64,000 nucleotides of DNA from Selaginella moellendorffii (GCF_000143415.4 NW_003314316.1:453220-517219); one strand, 5' to 3'; shown: positions 54,249-64,000, numbered from the stretch's first letter. The notes: generated by a model not told the origin, from the sequence alone. Program-made: numbers and translations.

Positions 54249-55741
54249 ATGTTTAGGGCGACGCTACGACAGCTTCTTCCGCTCAGGTACTGGATCCAGG
54301 CCGCCTCGAGTTTCCAGCGATTCCGCTTCCCCCCGCGAGCGATCTCCAGCGGCGCGGTAGATATTCTAGTGGTGGAGCAGCCACAGGGCGGATTGAAATG
54401 CAGCCCCTGGCATGTCCGGTTTGGTCGATTCCAGGGCTTCTTGCGCAGGGAAGAGAGGATTGTGGGGATAGCAGTGAACGATGTGGATTCGGGGTTTCAT
54501 ATGTATTTGAATCGCAAAGGGCAGGTCCATTTCTTCAAGAACAGCGAGGAGGAGGAAGAAAGGAAAGTAGTGGGTGGTTTTGTGAGGAGCTTCTATCGGA
54601 GAAAGAGATGGTTTGTGAGGCGTAGGCTTGCAAGTTTGACACCGACATCGCAGCAGCTAGAATCGCTCAACTTGAAACAAGGCAGGAACAAGATCACTTT
54701 CACGTTTGCGACTCGCGTTCTTGGTAAGAGACAGGTACAAAGCCATGGTTTATTTTCTTCTTGGTGTTGTTCTTTCTTACGGAAGAATGCACAGGTTGAT
54801 GCTGGAATTTATTTGCTCCACTGGAGATCCAAGCTTGTGGTCTCGGATGTTGATGGAACAATCACAAAGTAAGGATTTTTCTGCGTTTGAAGTTTTGAGT
54901 TCGCGAGTTTGTCTTGCTGCAGGTCGGATGTTCTTGGCCAATTCATGCCTTGGATCGGCCGAGACTGGTCACAAGCTGGAGTGACACCACTTTTCTCTGC
55001 GATTAAGGTTTCTCTTTTTATGATTCGATTGAATTTTACGTTTATTTATTTATTTATTTTCGACCAGGACAATGGATATAAACTTATATTCCTCAGTTCG
55101 AGAGCAATTACACAATCTTCCAGTACTCGCAAGTTCTTGACAGATCTAGAACAAGTAACTTAATCGAGTTTTCTGGTTGATAAAATCTCTCACCTCTTTG
55201 ATCTTGAAAACACAGAATGGTGTGAAGCTTCCTGATGGACCTATCGTCATATCTCCGGATGGAATTTTTCCATCCTTGTATAGGGAAGGTCAGTGGATTG
55301 CCTCGATTGTTTCTTAAACTCAAGCGTGCTTTTCTCTCTCCTTGCAGTGGTGCGACGACTTCCGCAAGAATTCAAGATCGCGTGCTTGCAGGTAAATTAG
55401 TTGAGCTCTTTGATCGTTGGTTTTGAAACGCTTCACCAGGAAATCAGATATCTTTTCCCTCGGGATTGCAATCCATTCTATGCGGGGTTTGGGAACCGCG
55501 ACACTGATGTGATAACCTACCTCGAAGTTGGAATTCCTAAAGACAGGATCTTTACTATCAATCCAAAGGTACTTTCAATCGTCTTTTTTTTTTTTTCGTT
55601 TCGTTTTTCTCGTGGATGGATCAATCAAGTTTGATGTTTTGGAAGCAGGGCGAGCTTATTGCGAGCACTGCAGTGAACGTTAAGTGCTACTTATCTCTGC
55701 ACAAGCTCGTTAACGAAATGTTTCCTGGCATTTGTGAATAA
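54249..55741 (+). CDS. PAH: Compact lipin-type phosphatidate phosphatase
   Basis: Eight exons: 54249-54734, 54795-54868, 54923-55007, 55068-55154, 55216-55288, 55348-55391, 55440-55568 and 55649-55741, giving only 356 aa. The N-lipin domain (residues about 35-105) shows [40 protein letters not shown] and [11 protein letters not shown]. The LNS2/HAD domain begins near residue 170: [20 protein letters not shown] (catalytic DxDxT intact), [49 protein letters not shown]. The long linker that makes plant PAHs about 900 aa is absent. The N-terminus [20 protein letters not shown] resembles an organellar presequence. The reaction is phosphatidate to diacylglycerol. Confidence 0.9.
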
Positions 55742-55860
55742 ACAGAAGCAAAGCAGTGCTTATATACTTACTATCCTCCCCTGCTAGCTATGGAAGATCT
55801 ACATTCGCACAAAGTATCAAACACGGGTACCATCGACGTCAGAAATCCTTGTGCAGTTTT

Positions 55861-56832
55861 TAAGCTCCAGTGTAGTAACGCGTTTCCTGCATCAAGAGCA
55901 AAGATCTGAGAACGAAGTAGAGCAGAAAAAATGCGTTATACTTTTGTAGATTTGGCCTGGCTCGCAAAATATCGCCAGGCTGTGGCTCATCCACTGTCAA
56001 TGGATCAATCTTCTTCTGGAAGAACGAAAACCAAAATTTAAGATCACGAAACAATGCGTGAACTTACTTTTTGCTTCACCAGCTTGAACTCGGCAGGGAG
56101 CTCCTCGTTCGGATAAAGCTGCGAGGAGAAGTAAATTCTCCGGATCCGACAATTCGCATGGACTTGCACTCGGAGAGCTTCCACATATTTCGTACCATAA
56201 GCACGCCGGGTATAGTCTGCCAAGTTAAACTCAATCTGGTTCCATCCCGGTTGCAATCTCACAGGCGTAGAACATATCAATGGTCTCACCCTCGAGTTGG
56301 ACTGTGCAAAGCACGCGTTAGACAGAACAGAAAGAGAATTTTTAACTGATCGCTGAATACCTCAAAGTTAGAGACCCGGAGATACCGCATCTCGTTGACA
56401 CTGTCAAGTATCAACACCTCGAATCCAAAGTACGTCCCCAGGTTCTTGACAATCATCACCAAGTGGTGGTGCTTGATTCCCAGGGACAGCTTCGGATCCG
56501 ATGGACAAGTGATAGAGTTCTTCTTGACATTCTGGCCGATGATCTCAATCGTGTTCAGCTCGCAGTCCTCGTCCACAACTCTCTTGATGTGTCCATTCTC
56601 CACTGCTCAGGACGAGAATGTATGGGTACAGTGGATCCAGAAGCCAAGAATAAGAGCTACGATACCTTCGTGCCTCCATATGTAGAGTGGCTTGAGCCTG
56701 CAAGACTAACGAAGAAAAGAAAGCACCAAAGTATCAGCAAAACGCCCAAAAAGGATTGGATCAAACTCAGTATACTGACCAGTCACTGTAAAGCAGCGTC
56801 AAAAACGCGTACTGGGGAGTGTTCTTGAACAT
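55861..56832 (-). CDS. CFAP20: CFAP20/BUG22 cilia- and flagella-associated protein
   Basis: Exons 56832-56780, 56697-56666, 56602-56361, 56301-56068 and a last exon from 56015. The start [20 protein letters not shown] is followed by [40 protein letters not shown], the family core [40 protein letters not shown] and FKLVKQK. CFAP20 is an inner-junction protein of ciliary doublet microtubules and is very conserved. The 3' end is uncertain: either the frame stops at 55861, or a 55-nt intron (GTATAACG..GATGCAG) removes a hydrophobic stretch and the stop lies about 35 bp further on. It is convergent with the lipin gene. Confidence 0.93.
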
Positions 56833-57037
56833 GGCTGCTGCTGCTGCTGCTGCCGGGAGGAAGACGAAGTCATGTGAAAGGCAGTTAGGATTCCACGTGG
56901 ATCGATTCTTCGGCCGTCCGATCTCATTCCTTATCAGTTTCTATGAAAATTCGGATGAATCGACAAAAAAAAGAAAATGAAGAGACGATTAGATCAAACT
57001 CTCAAGAATGTGTGTTACCTATGCTTTCTTTCTCTCT

Positions 57038-58612
57038 CTATTTTTTGTCTCCGAGAGCCTTCTCAATGTCTGCAAAGGAAACGGTTCCGGAGCCTCTTCT
57101 TGCGGGTTTTTGTTGAGAGGAATGTGGACTCCATCCTCCCATGTAAATAACCTGTTTGTTCATAAAGTTAGTGAAGGGAAAAGGAACTTTAAACACACCT
57201 GAAAAGTCGCGGGGATTGATCCATCTTCCTCTCGAAACATGGACTCGTAAATGGCGGCCGCAGCCAACGCAGTGTCTCGCTTCAAGATCTGTGAGCACGC
57301 AGTTTGCACAGGTTCAGAAAAGAAATATAAAGTCCAGCTTTGCTGACGTACCGGGTTTCGCTGAAGCAGGCAGTTCATCTCACCCATTTGTCGGATGTGA
57401 TCGATTAAGTCCATAGCTGAGAGGTAGCATATTAAGAGGCGATCGCATAAAAAAAGGTGGAAGATTTACTGACCACTAGAATATTTCATAACGTAGTCCT
57501 GGATGTCCACAGCTGGAATTGCAAAGCCTGCCCGTGTTAAGAGATTGCCAGCATCACTGACCTGATGATCAGCACTGCCAGGTTTAATCGGAAAAACTTG
57601 TCTAGCAAGCTTACACGAGAGAATGGAGAAACTCGTGGACTGATTCCACCTTCTCTTTCCAGCTGAGCCAAATGACACGAGATTCTGAGCTCTCTGCGTC
57701 GAAGAAACAGTCCGGTGTGAAATTAAAAACGAGAAAGAGAACGCACCGGAGAGTGTCTCCGCCAAAGATTGATGCCAGAAAGAAGCCGTCCGGTTTCAAG
57801 GCTTGTCGAAACTGCAGCAAAGATTTCCATCATCACACATGGAAATCTTCCTAGAAAAATGAAAGCAAGCTTTTCACTTACCTGTGTCATTGCACCAGGA
57901 ACGTTGTTTACCCAATGTAGTCCCAAGCAAGAAACAACCAAGTCCAGGGAGCTTAAAAGCCATGAAGTTAGTTCAACTCTTCGTTTTCACGCAAAAGGTA
58001 CCCTGGTTTGATGGGAAGAAACTCCTCGTCGGCAACGAGATGGACGCACTCCATTTCAGAGGCGCTTGATTCCGCGCATTTGTTCAGCATTGGGAGTGAT
58101 AGATCCATCATGAAAAGTTTCTCCACGCCGCCTGTATAGATCGGTCTTTGCCATGAGCCAAGCTTTCACGAAAGCAAGGAAAGAAAATTACCTCTTCCTT
58201 TGAGAAGTTTTTGGACGTAGTCCAGAGCTCCACCTACATTGAGAGCAACTGGAAATTGTCGCTTACAATCCTGGAAGCACGCAAAAATCTAAGAAAAAAG
58301 AAGAACAAAGAAAGAAAAGATCGATGTGTGATTGTTACCAGGAGCCGATCGAGAAGAGTCTCAGTGACGGATTCCATCAAAGAATTATCATCCGCGCGCA
58401 GCACCGCTGCCCTGTCCCTCTGGAAATAGGAGGAGAGAAATATTTCCCAAAGAGAAGAGAAGAGGTTCTAGCTCTCTAAGTACCTGGCTGCGCTTAAGCT
58501 TGCGATCGAAGATATTCATGGGCGCCTCGCCTGGATCTTGCGACGCCATCGCCAGAGCTCGCCGCCATTCTCTCAGCGCCTGCCGCCGCGACGACGCCAT
58601 CGCCATCGCCAT
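57038..58612 (-). CDS. NDUFAF5: NDUFAF5 homologue, complex I assembly methyltransferase-fold protein
   Basis: A multi-exon gene starting at the ATG at 58612 ([20 protein letters not shown]), an Arg-rich mitochondrial-type presequence, then [17 protein letters not shown] (the family start MNIFDR.LKR). Later exons carry [18 protein letters not shown] (a degenerate SAM motif I, as in the plant branch), [100 protein letters not shown] and [20 protein letters not shown]. It ends ALGDKK at 57038. NDUFAF5 hydroxylates an arginine of the NDUFS7 subunit during early complex I assembly. Its start is 75 bp from the divergent VPS20 start. Internal junctions were only partly checked. Confidence 0.9.
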
Positions 58613-58687
58613 GGAGACCAAATTCCCGCGATGGAGAGAATATACCCTCTTCCCAGAGGCTAGGGTTTTTCATCCATCAGGCACAAA
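58613..58687. promoter_or_regulatory. 75-bp bidirectional intergenic region
   Basis: NDUFAF5 and VPS20 start codons point away from each other across only 75 bp, which must contain both transcription starts or overlapping 5' UTRs. Includes TAGGGTTTT (58661), a telo-box-like element common near plant housekeeping-gene starts. Confidence 0.55.
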
Positions 58688-59799
58688 ATGGGAAATTTGT
58701 TCGTGAAGAAGCCTCGCGTCACGGATGTGGATCGGGCGATTCTCACGCTCAAGACGCAGCGGCGGCGCCTCGCGCAGTATCAGCAGCAGGTTAGCGAGCA
58801 ACCGCGGTGGAACTTTTCTTCTCTCGCGATCGCGCATTTTGCTCACCCATTCGTCGCGTTTTCTAGGTCGAGATTGTGATCCAGAAGGAGCAGGATGCCG
58901 CGCGGCAGCTGGTTCGAGAGAAGAGGAAGGATCGAGCGTTGCTAGCTCTGAAGAAGAAGAAGGCGCAAGAAGAGCTTCTCAAGCAAGTGGATGTTTGGCT
59001 TGTAAATGTCGAACAACAGGTAGAATTCGATCGAACTCTGGTATTGTCCATTGCTCACGATTGGAATATTTTTTTTTTCACTTGACTTGCAGCTAGCAGA
59101 TATCGAGATCGCTGCCAAGCAAAAGGCTGTTTTTGAGAGTCTAAAAGCTGGCACCCAAGCGATCAAAGACCTCCAAAGCGAGATCAACATCGATGACGTC
59201 CAAAAGCTCATGGATGACACAGCGGAAGCCAAGGCTTACCAAGACGTGACGCTTCTATCCAATCTCTTTCTTTGCATGAATTCACAGAGCTTTTTGCGCT
59301 TGTGTTGCAGGAAATCGATGCCGTGCTGGGACAGAAGCTCTCAACAGAAGACAACGAGGAAGTTCTAGCTGAACTTGCCGAGATGGAAGTGAAGGTATTA
59401 CTCAACTCAATACTCCTCGCTCTCTCGTTTACTCGAAAGTTTCTTCTTTTTGTAGATGGCTCTGGAGGACATGCCCGCCGTTCCAGACGTCCCGATGACG
59501 GACAGACCCGAAGCAGCGGAGCCAGCTAAAGTTCCAGTTGCCGAGCAAGCCGAGACACGATACTCCGACATCGAGGCAGTGATGGGAAGCAGGCAGAAGA
59601 AACCCGTAGAGGACGACGATGTAGATATGCTCGATCTTCCAGAAGTTCCCAGCACAATACAGAGAAGGAAAAAAGAAGCGGCCAAGGGTAAGTGCTTCCA
59701 TCCATCTCAGAGGATTGAAACCGTGTTCTTATCACCTCTTTTTCTTTTTTCGTTTTGTTCTTCCTTTTGGCAGCGCGTGTGGATCCATTGGTAGCATAA
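58688..59799 (+). CDS. VPS20: ESCRT-III subunit VPS20/CHMP6
   Basis: Six exons (58688-58789, 58867-59019, 59093-59245, 59311-59394, 59456-59687 and 59774-59799) encode 249 aa. MGNLFVKK is an N-myristoylation site as in CHMP6. Snf7-type helices follow: [60 protein letters not shown], then the acidic half ([40 protein letters not shown]) and an extended C-terminal tail ending [11 protein letters not shown]20 nucleates ESCRT-III polymerisation on endosomal membranes during multivesicular-body sorting. All junction phases agree. Slightly longer than animal CHMP6. Confidence 0.93.
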
Positions 59800-60412
59800 G
59801 AACAGTAGGTGAGGCTCACGCCATTTTCTATGTTTGATTCTAACGGTTTGATTGGTTTGTAGATTTTATTAGGCGGCCACTGTTCCTGGCACCAAAAGCA
59901 GCCATTACGCGATTGTCTGTATTAACTTCTCTAGATTTAGCGGCATTTTGCCGCTTTCTTTTCCTTCTTGATTGATTGACATTTGCCGCGGTACTTTGAT
60001 GTTGGTTAGGTGCTCTCCTGATCATGACGTGTTTTTCTTCAGCCAGGTAAAACTAGTTTAACTGCAAATCTCTAATACCGTTTTTTCTTAATCTGTTTTC
60101 TAGATAGCTGGACTGGACGGGTGATTTATTCAAAGCCAAAGACGACAATCACGCAATGCGGGCAGCGGAGAGATTGATGAAGCGGCCGGGATTTTTCCCT
60201 TTCACTCCATGAAGAAAGTAAAGTAGAAGAAAGCTCGGTGATTTCTAGTAAAACCATGCTTATAAGCCGATGGGTCGTGTGCAGGCCATGCATGGAGGAA
60301 GAGATGGCGATTAAAAAGGTGAGCCAACCCTGTGGTTGGTGCTAGCCGCCCTATTGGAAAAAGGAGGTGGTGGTGGTGGTGGCTTCTCTCTTTTAGGGGA
60401 AGAGGGAAGGCG
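59800..60412. other. Intergenic region with a short upstream reading frame
   Basis: VPS20 3' UTR, then no gene. An ATG at 60304 (MAIKK) is followed by a GTGAGC donor-like site and a TTTTAG near 60395, but splicing these would put the F-box frame out of register, so it is treated as a uORF or chance. A run of GGTGGTGGTGGTGGTGG lies at 60366-60382. Confidence 0.4.
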
Positions 60413-61639
60413 ATGAGGCTCGAGGAGCCAAGGAGGCGGCGGCGGTGGTCCGGCGAGGACTGGGCGGTTCTCCCGTCGGAGCTCCTCGATCTCATCCTCC
60501 TCCGCCTCCCGCTGCTGGCCATCGTCCGAGCACGCAGCGTCTGCAAGAGCTGGAACGACGCCATCCAATCGCCGGGCTTTGCTCACAGGAAAGCGCTGCT
60601 GGATCACGAGCTGGGCTGTGTCCCAAAAGGCTGGCTCGTCACTCTCATCGGGCGGTACAAGAAGAAATGGGTGTGGCTGTATGATCCGCGCTCGGGGCTT
60701 CGCCACCAGATCACGCTCCCGGCCTCGCTCAAGGGGACCTTTTACGAGGCGGTGGTCGTGGGTGGATTCATCTTCATCGAGGCCGGCTGCGTCAACTGCG
60801 ATGACAACTTTTCGTCGAGGTACCTGGCCTGGAACCCGATCACCGGCTTCGTCAAGGAGCTCTTCGTCCCCCAGGCCGGCTGCCTCGCGGTGGTGTCCAC
60901 GAACCGCAGCCTCAAAGTCTACTCGCTCAAACCCAGCGGCGGTGGTGAAGAGAGCAAGAAGATCTTGTCCGGCCTGGCGGGGTCGTGGCACAGGGTCGCC
61001 TTCCTCACTTACCGGAACCAGTTCTTCTTCGGTACGTACAGCAACGGGCTTGTCTACAGCACTAAGGCCTTCCGTGACAGGACGCTCACGGCACAGGACA
61101 TGATCACTTTCAAAATCTCGGGAGTGGAGCTTCCGCCGCAGCTGGAGAGGAAGTGCCGGTGGGGGCTCAAGCTTCTCAACTCGGAGGGGAGCTTGCTGCT
61201 GCTGGTGGCATGCACGCCGCTGAGGCGCGATGGGAATCGAATGCAAGTGTGGAGGCTCATCGATGGCGCTCCTCCGGGGGCGAGGTGGGAGTTTATCAGT
61301 GCGATGCCGGAGGAGTTTTACGAGCTGGTGTTCCGGGGCAAGGTGACGCAGCACAACTGGAGGTGCGCGGCGGTGGATCACCTGGTGTACGTCTCGAGCT
61401 CGCACCGCCGGGTGGAGCAGCAGGAAGGAGTGGTGGTGCTGGACTTGAGGACTTCCAGGTGGAGCAAGGTGGAGCCGGTTCACCACGAGAGGCAGCATTG
61501 CCCGTGGTCGGCTCCCGCTGCGTTTTATCCCTCGTTCGCTTCGCTGGACGACTCGGCCATGCCTCCGCAGCCAAAGTTCTCACCGGAAGACGTTGGGACA
61601 AGCCAGCCGAGGCCGGCGTTTCTTCGATCAATGGTGTGA
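60413..61639 (+). CDS. F-box/kelch-type protein
   Basis: Single exon, 408 aa, GC-rich. The N-terminus is Arg-rich, then the F-box: WAVLPSELLDLILLRLPLLA and IVRARSVCKSWNDAIQSPGF. The remaining 340 residues have beta-propeller-like repeats (KKWVWLYDPRSGLRH, SRYLAWNPITGFVKELF, LAVVSTNRSLKVYSLKP, VVVLDLRTSRWSKVEP), typical of plant F-box proteins with kelch or F-box-associated regions. These recruit targets to SCF ubiquitin ligases through SKP1. The ATG at 60413 is the first in frame; a longer frame upstream starts only at GTG. Target unknown. Confidence 0.9.
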   Translation: MRLEEPRRRRRWSGEDWAVLPSELLDLILLRLPLLAIVRARSVCKSWNDAIQSPGFAHRKALLDHELGCVPKGWLVTLIGRYKKKWVWLYDPRSGLRHQITLPASLKGTFYEAVVVGGFIFIEAGCVNCDDNFSSRYLAWNPITGFVKELFVPQAGCLAVVSTNRSLKVYSLKPSGGGEESKKILSGLAGSWHRVAFLTYRNQFFFGTYSNGLVYSTKAFRDRTLTAQDMITFKISGVELPPQLERKCRWGLKLLNSEGSLLLLVACTPLRRDGNRMQVWRLIDGAPPGARWEFISAMPEEFYELVFRGKVTQHNWRCAAVDHLVYVSSSHRRVEQQEGVVVLDLRTSRWSKVEPVHHERQHCPWSAPAAFYPSFASLDDSAMPPQPKFSPEDVGTSQPRPAFLRSMV

Positions 61640-61905
61640 GGTCTGTGGAGATTTGGAAGGGAGATTGGAGCTCTGACTGTGTTTTTTGCTTTCCTTTGCA
61701 AGGCGATAAGAAGAAGAAAAAAGAGTACACAAGTCTTATCCTGCGAGTTGGAGGTAACCAAATCGGTTTTGCTTCTAACTGTAATGCTGCTTTGGCCAGA
61801 TGAACCGACTGCCTTTCATGTCCAAGTGCTCGTTCTCCGTTGCGTCAATCGGGTCTTGATCGTCCTCGCCGTGATTCACTTTATTTTGCGACCACTGCAA
61901 AGATG

Positions 61906-62476
61906 TCAGTTCAGTCCACCCTTTTCTTTCCGGAAATTTTTTTCATTCCTCTCGGTTCGCGTTTTGTTTACCATTTCCACGAGTACTTTGTACTTGAGGT
62001 CCATCAAGTTTAGCTTCTCCTTGAGGTTCTTCATCTCCTGTTCTTGCCTGGCGTACTTGATGATCTCCCTCTCCTGTTTGATCGTTAACAGTTTACTATC
62101 CATTTCGAGTCGAGTGGGTTTACCAGTGAGACTTTCTCCTTCCGGAGCCGTAGAACTTCCTCGTGCATTTTTCCCGCGGCGGGCTCACTCACTGGAGAAA
62201 CAGGAAGAGATTCAGCGCAAGAAGCAAAACGAGAATCGATTTTTTCCTCCGACCTGGACACCAGTGGCCGTGAGAATTGCACTGGAACTGCTGGCTGTTG
62301 AGATTGATCGTAATCGGCTCGAGAGTGGTGTCCAGTTTCTTGACATTCATCACCTCGCTTGGAATTTGCTGCTGCTGTGGCGAGGAAACTCTTTTTCTCA
62401 TCAAATCTCTGCACAAAAAATGTAAGAACCAGAGAATCAAATCTATTATGAATGAATGTTACTTGAAGAACCCCAT
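61906..62476 (-). CDS. Coiled-coil protein of unknown function
   Basis: Three exons (62476-62463, 62406-62124 and 62073-61906) encode 154 aa: MGFFKFDEKKSFLATAAANS, a polar region with SRADYDQSQQPAVPVQF and LPVSPVSEPAAGKMHEE, then a long coiled coil (VLRLRKEKVSLEREIIKYAR, QEQEMKNLKEKLNLMDLKYK, VLVEMVNKTRTE). The second intron (50 nt, GTAAACCC..CAAACAG) was chosen because it joins two leucine-heptad segments in frame. The first intron (56 nt) ends in GCAGAG. No known family recognised. It is divergent from the EF-hand gene (199 bp apart). Confidence 0.65.
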
Positions 62477-62675
62477 TGCGAGAAGATCAAGCTCTTTGAT
62501 AACGACTTTGTTTGTTTCAGAGGAGCCCTAATCAGATGGACCAACGGCCGTGTCACAGTCATGTGAAAGTGACATGGTAGTTGGACCGAGAATACCGGCC
62601 GACTGGTGCCACGTGGCGGCATGCCATCAAAGAGAGATTTTTAGGGCTCATTTGGAAACCCTAACAGCGCTGGGG

Positions 62676-63604
62676 ATGGGCATCAAGGGGAGCAAGGATG
62701 TGCAATTGAATGACGTCTCCAAGATCGAGAGGAGAATGGTGGAGGCGATGCGCAAGCGCGCCAAGGCCGGACCATCGCCCTTCAAATCCTTCAACAGCAT
62801 TCTCATGAAATTCCCAAAGATTGACAAGTCCTTCGAGCAAGTGAGGGGCGTCTTCAAGAAATTTGGTAACTTCCCCTCTCTCTCCGTCGCAATAGCTTTG
62901 CTTATAAGATCCTTGTTCTTTGGATCTATCGCATCGCAGACAAGGATGATAGTGGAACCATCGATCTGGAGGAACTGAAGACGTGCTTCCGAGAGCTCCA
63001 GGTGGAGTTTACTGATACCGAGGTGAAAGCGTTCCATGAGGAGAGCGACATGGACAAGAGCAAAGGTGTGGACTTCAAGGAGTTTATCATCGTTCTAGCG
63101 TTGGTTTATCTGCTGGGCGAGACTGGCGCCAAGCCCGTCAAGCAAAAAGAGGAGGACAAAGGCAAGGGGTCTCAACTGAAAAATCTCGTAAGTGCTAAGC
63201 TTTCCTCTTGCTCCTTTTTTCTTCTTCCAAGCTGAGAACCTTCTCTAGAAATCTCGCATTGGTTTAGCGGAGCTTGAGTCGACTTTCGAGACGATTGTAG
63301 ACACTTTCAGGTTTTTCGACAAGGATGGCGATGGCTACGTGAGCAGGAAGGAGATGATCACGGCCATTAACGAGGCTTCTCCGGGGCAGTCCTCGTCGGG
63401 CGAGAGCATCGGCGTCAAGAGATTTGGTAACTCTCAAGAAAAAACCAGAAACTTCCGTAACTTTCTTCATGCTTCTCGTACTCGACAGAGGAAATGGATT
63501 GGGACAAGAATGGGATGATCACGTTTAAGGAGTTTCTGTTTGCTTTTACTGATTGGGTTGGGATCGAAGAAGAAGAAGATGCAGACGAAGACGAGGAAGA
63601 ATGA
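62676..63604 (+). CDS. CML21: EF-hand calcium-binding protein, CML21-like
   Basis: Four exons (62676-62865, 62940-63187, 63249-63426 and 63489-63604) encode 243 aa. After MGIKGSKDVQLNDVSKIERR, with a Gly2 that might be myristoylated, comes ERRMVEAMRKRAKAGPSPFK, the conserved start of this plant group. Four EF-hand loops follow: DKDDSGTIDLEE, DMDKSKGVDFKE, DKDGDGYVSRKE and DWDKNGMITFKE. Between the lobes is LVYLLGETGAKP, and the protein ends in an acidic tail (GIEEEEDADEDEEE). Loops 1, 3 and 4 have canonical Asp/Glu ligands; loop 2 has SKG at the centre and is weaker. Likely a Ca2+ sensor; partners unknown. Confidence 0.92.
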
Positions 63605-63863
63605 GACGTGAAGCCAAACTCGTTGTCCGGATGAGTTTTTTTTTTTTTTTCTCCTAACACATTCTCTGGAGGTAATTCGCTACTAGGCAAAATGGACAAC
63701 GCTTTAGAGGTCCCTTGACAAGCTTGATATGATTTCCTAGCAATATAAACAACAGCATTTGATCCCAAGTAACTCAAGCAGAAACACAAACGGGAAGAGA
63801 ATTGAAATACAATACCCTGAGGGATGCCATGCTACTTAACTTCGATCATGGCCACACAAACAC
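63605..63863. other. Spacer between CML21-like and PPR genes
   Basis: A 14-nt T run near 63637 follows the CML21 stop. A minus-strand open frame (63789-63415) is a shadow of the EF-hand exons and spacer. Nothing else is seen. Confidence 0.4.
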
Positions 63864-64000
63864 TTAACTTGCAAAGTTGGTGAGCATGTTGTGGAGTAGA
63901 GAGTATGCACCAAGGTGGCGTGGGTTCAACTGCAGAACACGCCGCACAATCCTGCACCCCAGACAGAAGTCATTCTGCATTCTGCACGCACCCAGCAGCG
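63864..64000 (-). CDS. PPR protein, C-terminal end (partial)
   Basis: The minus frame from the window edge reads LLGACRMQNDFCLGCRIVRR then VLQLNPRHLGAYSLLHNMLT and NFAS, with a TAA at 63866-63864. The LLGACR..G..........L.P...G.Y.LL.N pattern is the E-motif end of PLS-type pentatricopeptide proteins, which act in organellar RNA editing or processing. Stopping right after the first E segment suggests truncation or a pseudogene. The rest lies off-window. Confidence 0.6.
   Translation of the reverse strand, partial: LLGACRMQNDFCLGCRIVRRVLQLNPRHLGAYSLLHNMLTNFAS

Noticed and set aside
60332-60412. Upstream extension of the F-box protein with a Trp run
   Set aside because: It begins at GTG and reads through a GGTGGT microsatellite; the ATG at 60413 is the plausible start.
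60311-61498. 395-codon minus-strand frame over the F-box gene
   Set aside because: A shadow of a GC-rich coding exon; its Pro/His/Arg composition mirrors the plus-strand codons.
1-64000. CRISPR arrays, bacterial operons or organellar origin
   Set aside because: Spliceosomal introns throughout, nuclear-type tRNAs and nuclear genes for organelle proteins point to a plant nuclear genome; no regularly spaced direct repeats of CRISPR type were seen.

Overview
The window looks like nuclear DNA from a spore-bearing land plant, most probably a lycophyte such as Selaginella. Introns are very short (about 50-60 nt) with clean GT..TGCAG borders, genes are densely packed, and many are plant-type (glycerol-3-phosphate permease, plastid sigma factor, two-pore K+ channel, dirigent protein, dehydrin, CML21-like EF-hand protein). 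A CFAP20/BUG22 gene fits a plant with flagellated sperm. The species is inferred from gene structure and content; nothing was searched.

Layout. (1) 1-2.84 kb: a Bin3/MePCE RNA-cap methyltransferase (minus, cut by the window edge) divergent from an MFS glycerol-3-phosphate transporter. (2) 2.9-5.4 kb: a decayed tandem exon array of a Pro/Ser/His-rich membrane protein; a shortened paralogue lies at 23.7-24.4 kb. (3) 5.5-23.6 kb: a gene-free block of broken Ty3/gypsy (chromovirus-like) retroelements: pol remnants on both strands, two LTR families carrying GA/CT-rich low-complexity repeats, initiator-Met-type primer-binding sites and palindromic arrangements. (4) 24.4-35.8 kb: a SAM-like gene, a COX16-PIGP pair whose structure implies one dicistronic transcript, a small acidic protein, a seven-exon plastid sigma factor, tRNA-Phe, a secreted cyanovirin-N homologue, a LEA-like protein, a dehydrin, ribosomal protein S11 and a TPK channel. 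(5) 36-43.8 kb: a gene graveyard holding a PPR pseudogene, an inverted dead copy of the COX16-PIGP block, and fragments of CHL1 helicase, F-box, SAM-like and dirigent genes. It is interspersed with an AT-rich GMC oxidoreductase gene, tRNA-Leu and an intact dirigent gene. (6) 44.4-64 kb: compact housekeeping genes: importin-11-like, CHL1/DDX11 helicase, YRDC (threonylcarbamoyl-AMP synthase), a very short lipin/PAH, CFAP20, NDUFAF5, VPS20/CHMP6, an F-box protein, a coiled-coil protein, a CML21-like EF-hand protein and the end of a PPR gene.

Genes that may work together: COX16 (complex IV assembly) and PIGP (GPI-anchor synthesis) share an exon. CVNH, LEA-like and dehydrin genes sit together and suggest a stress or desiccation neighbourhood. 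NDUFAF5 and VPS20 are divergent with starts only 75 bp apart. Exon boundaries were worked out by hand from splice consensus, reading-frame continuity and remembered family sequences. Long multi-exon genes (importin-11, CHL1, NDUFAF5) are given as spans because not every internal junction was verified.
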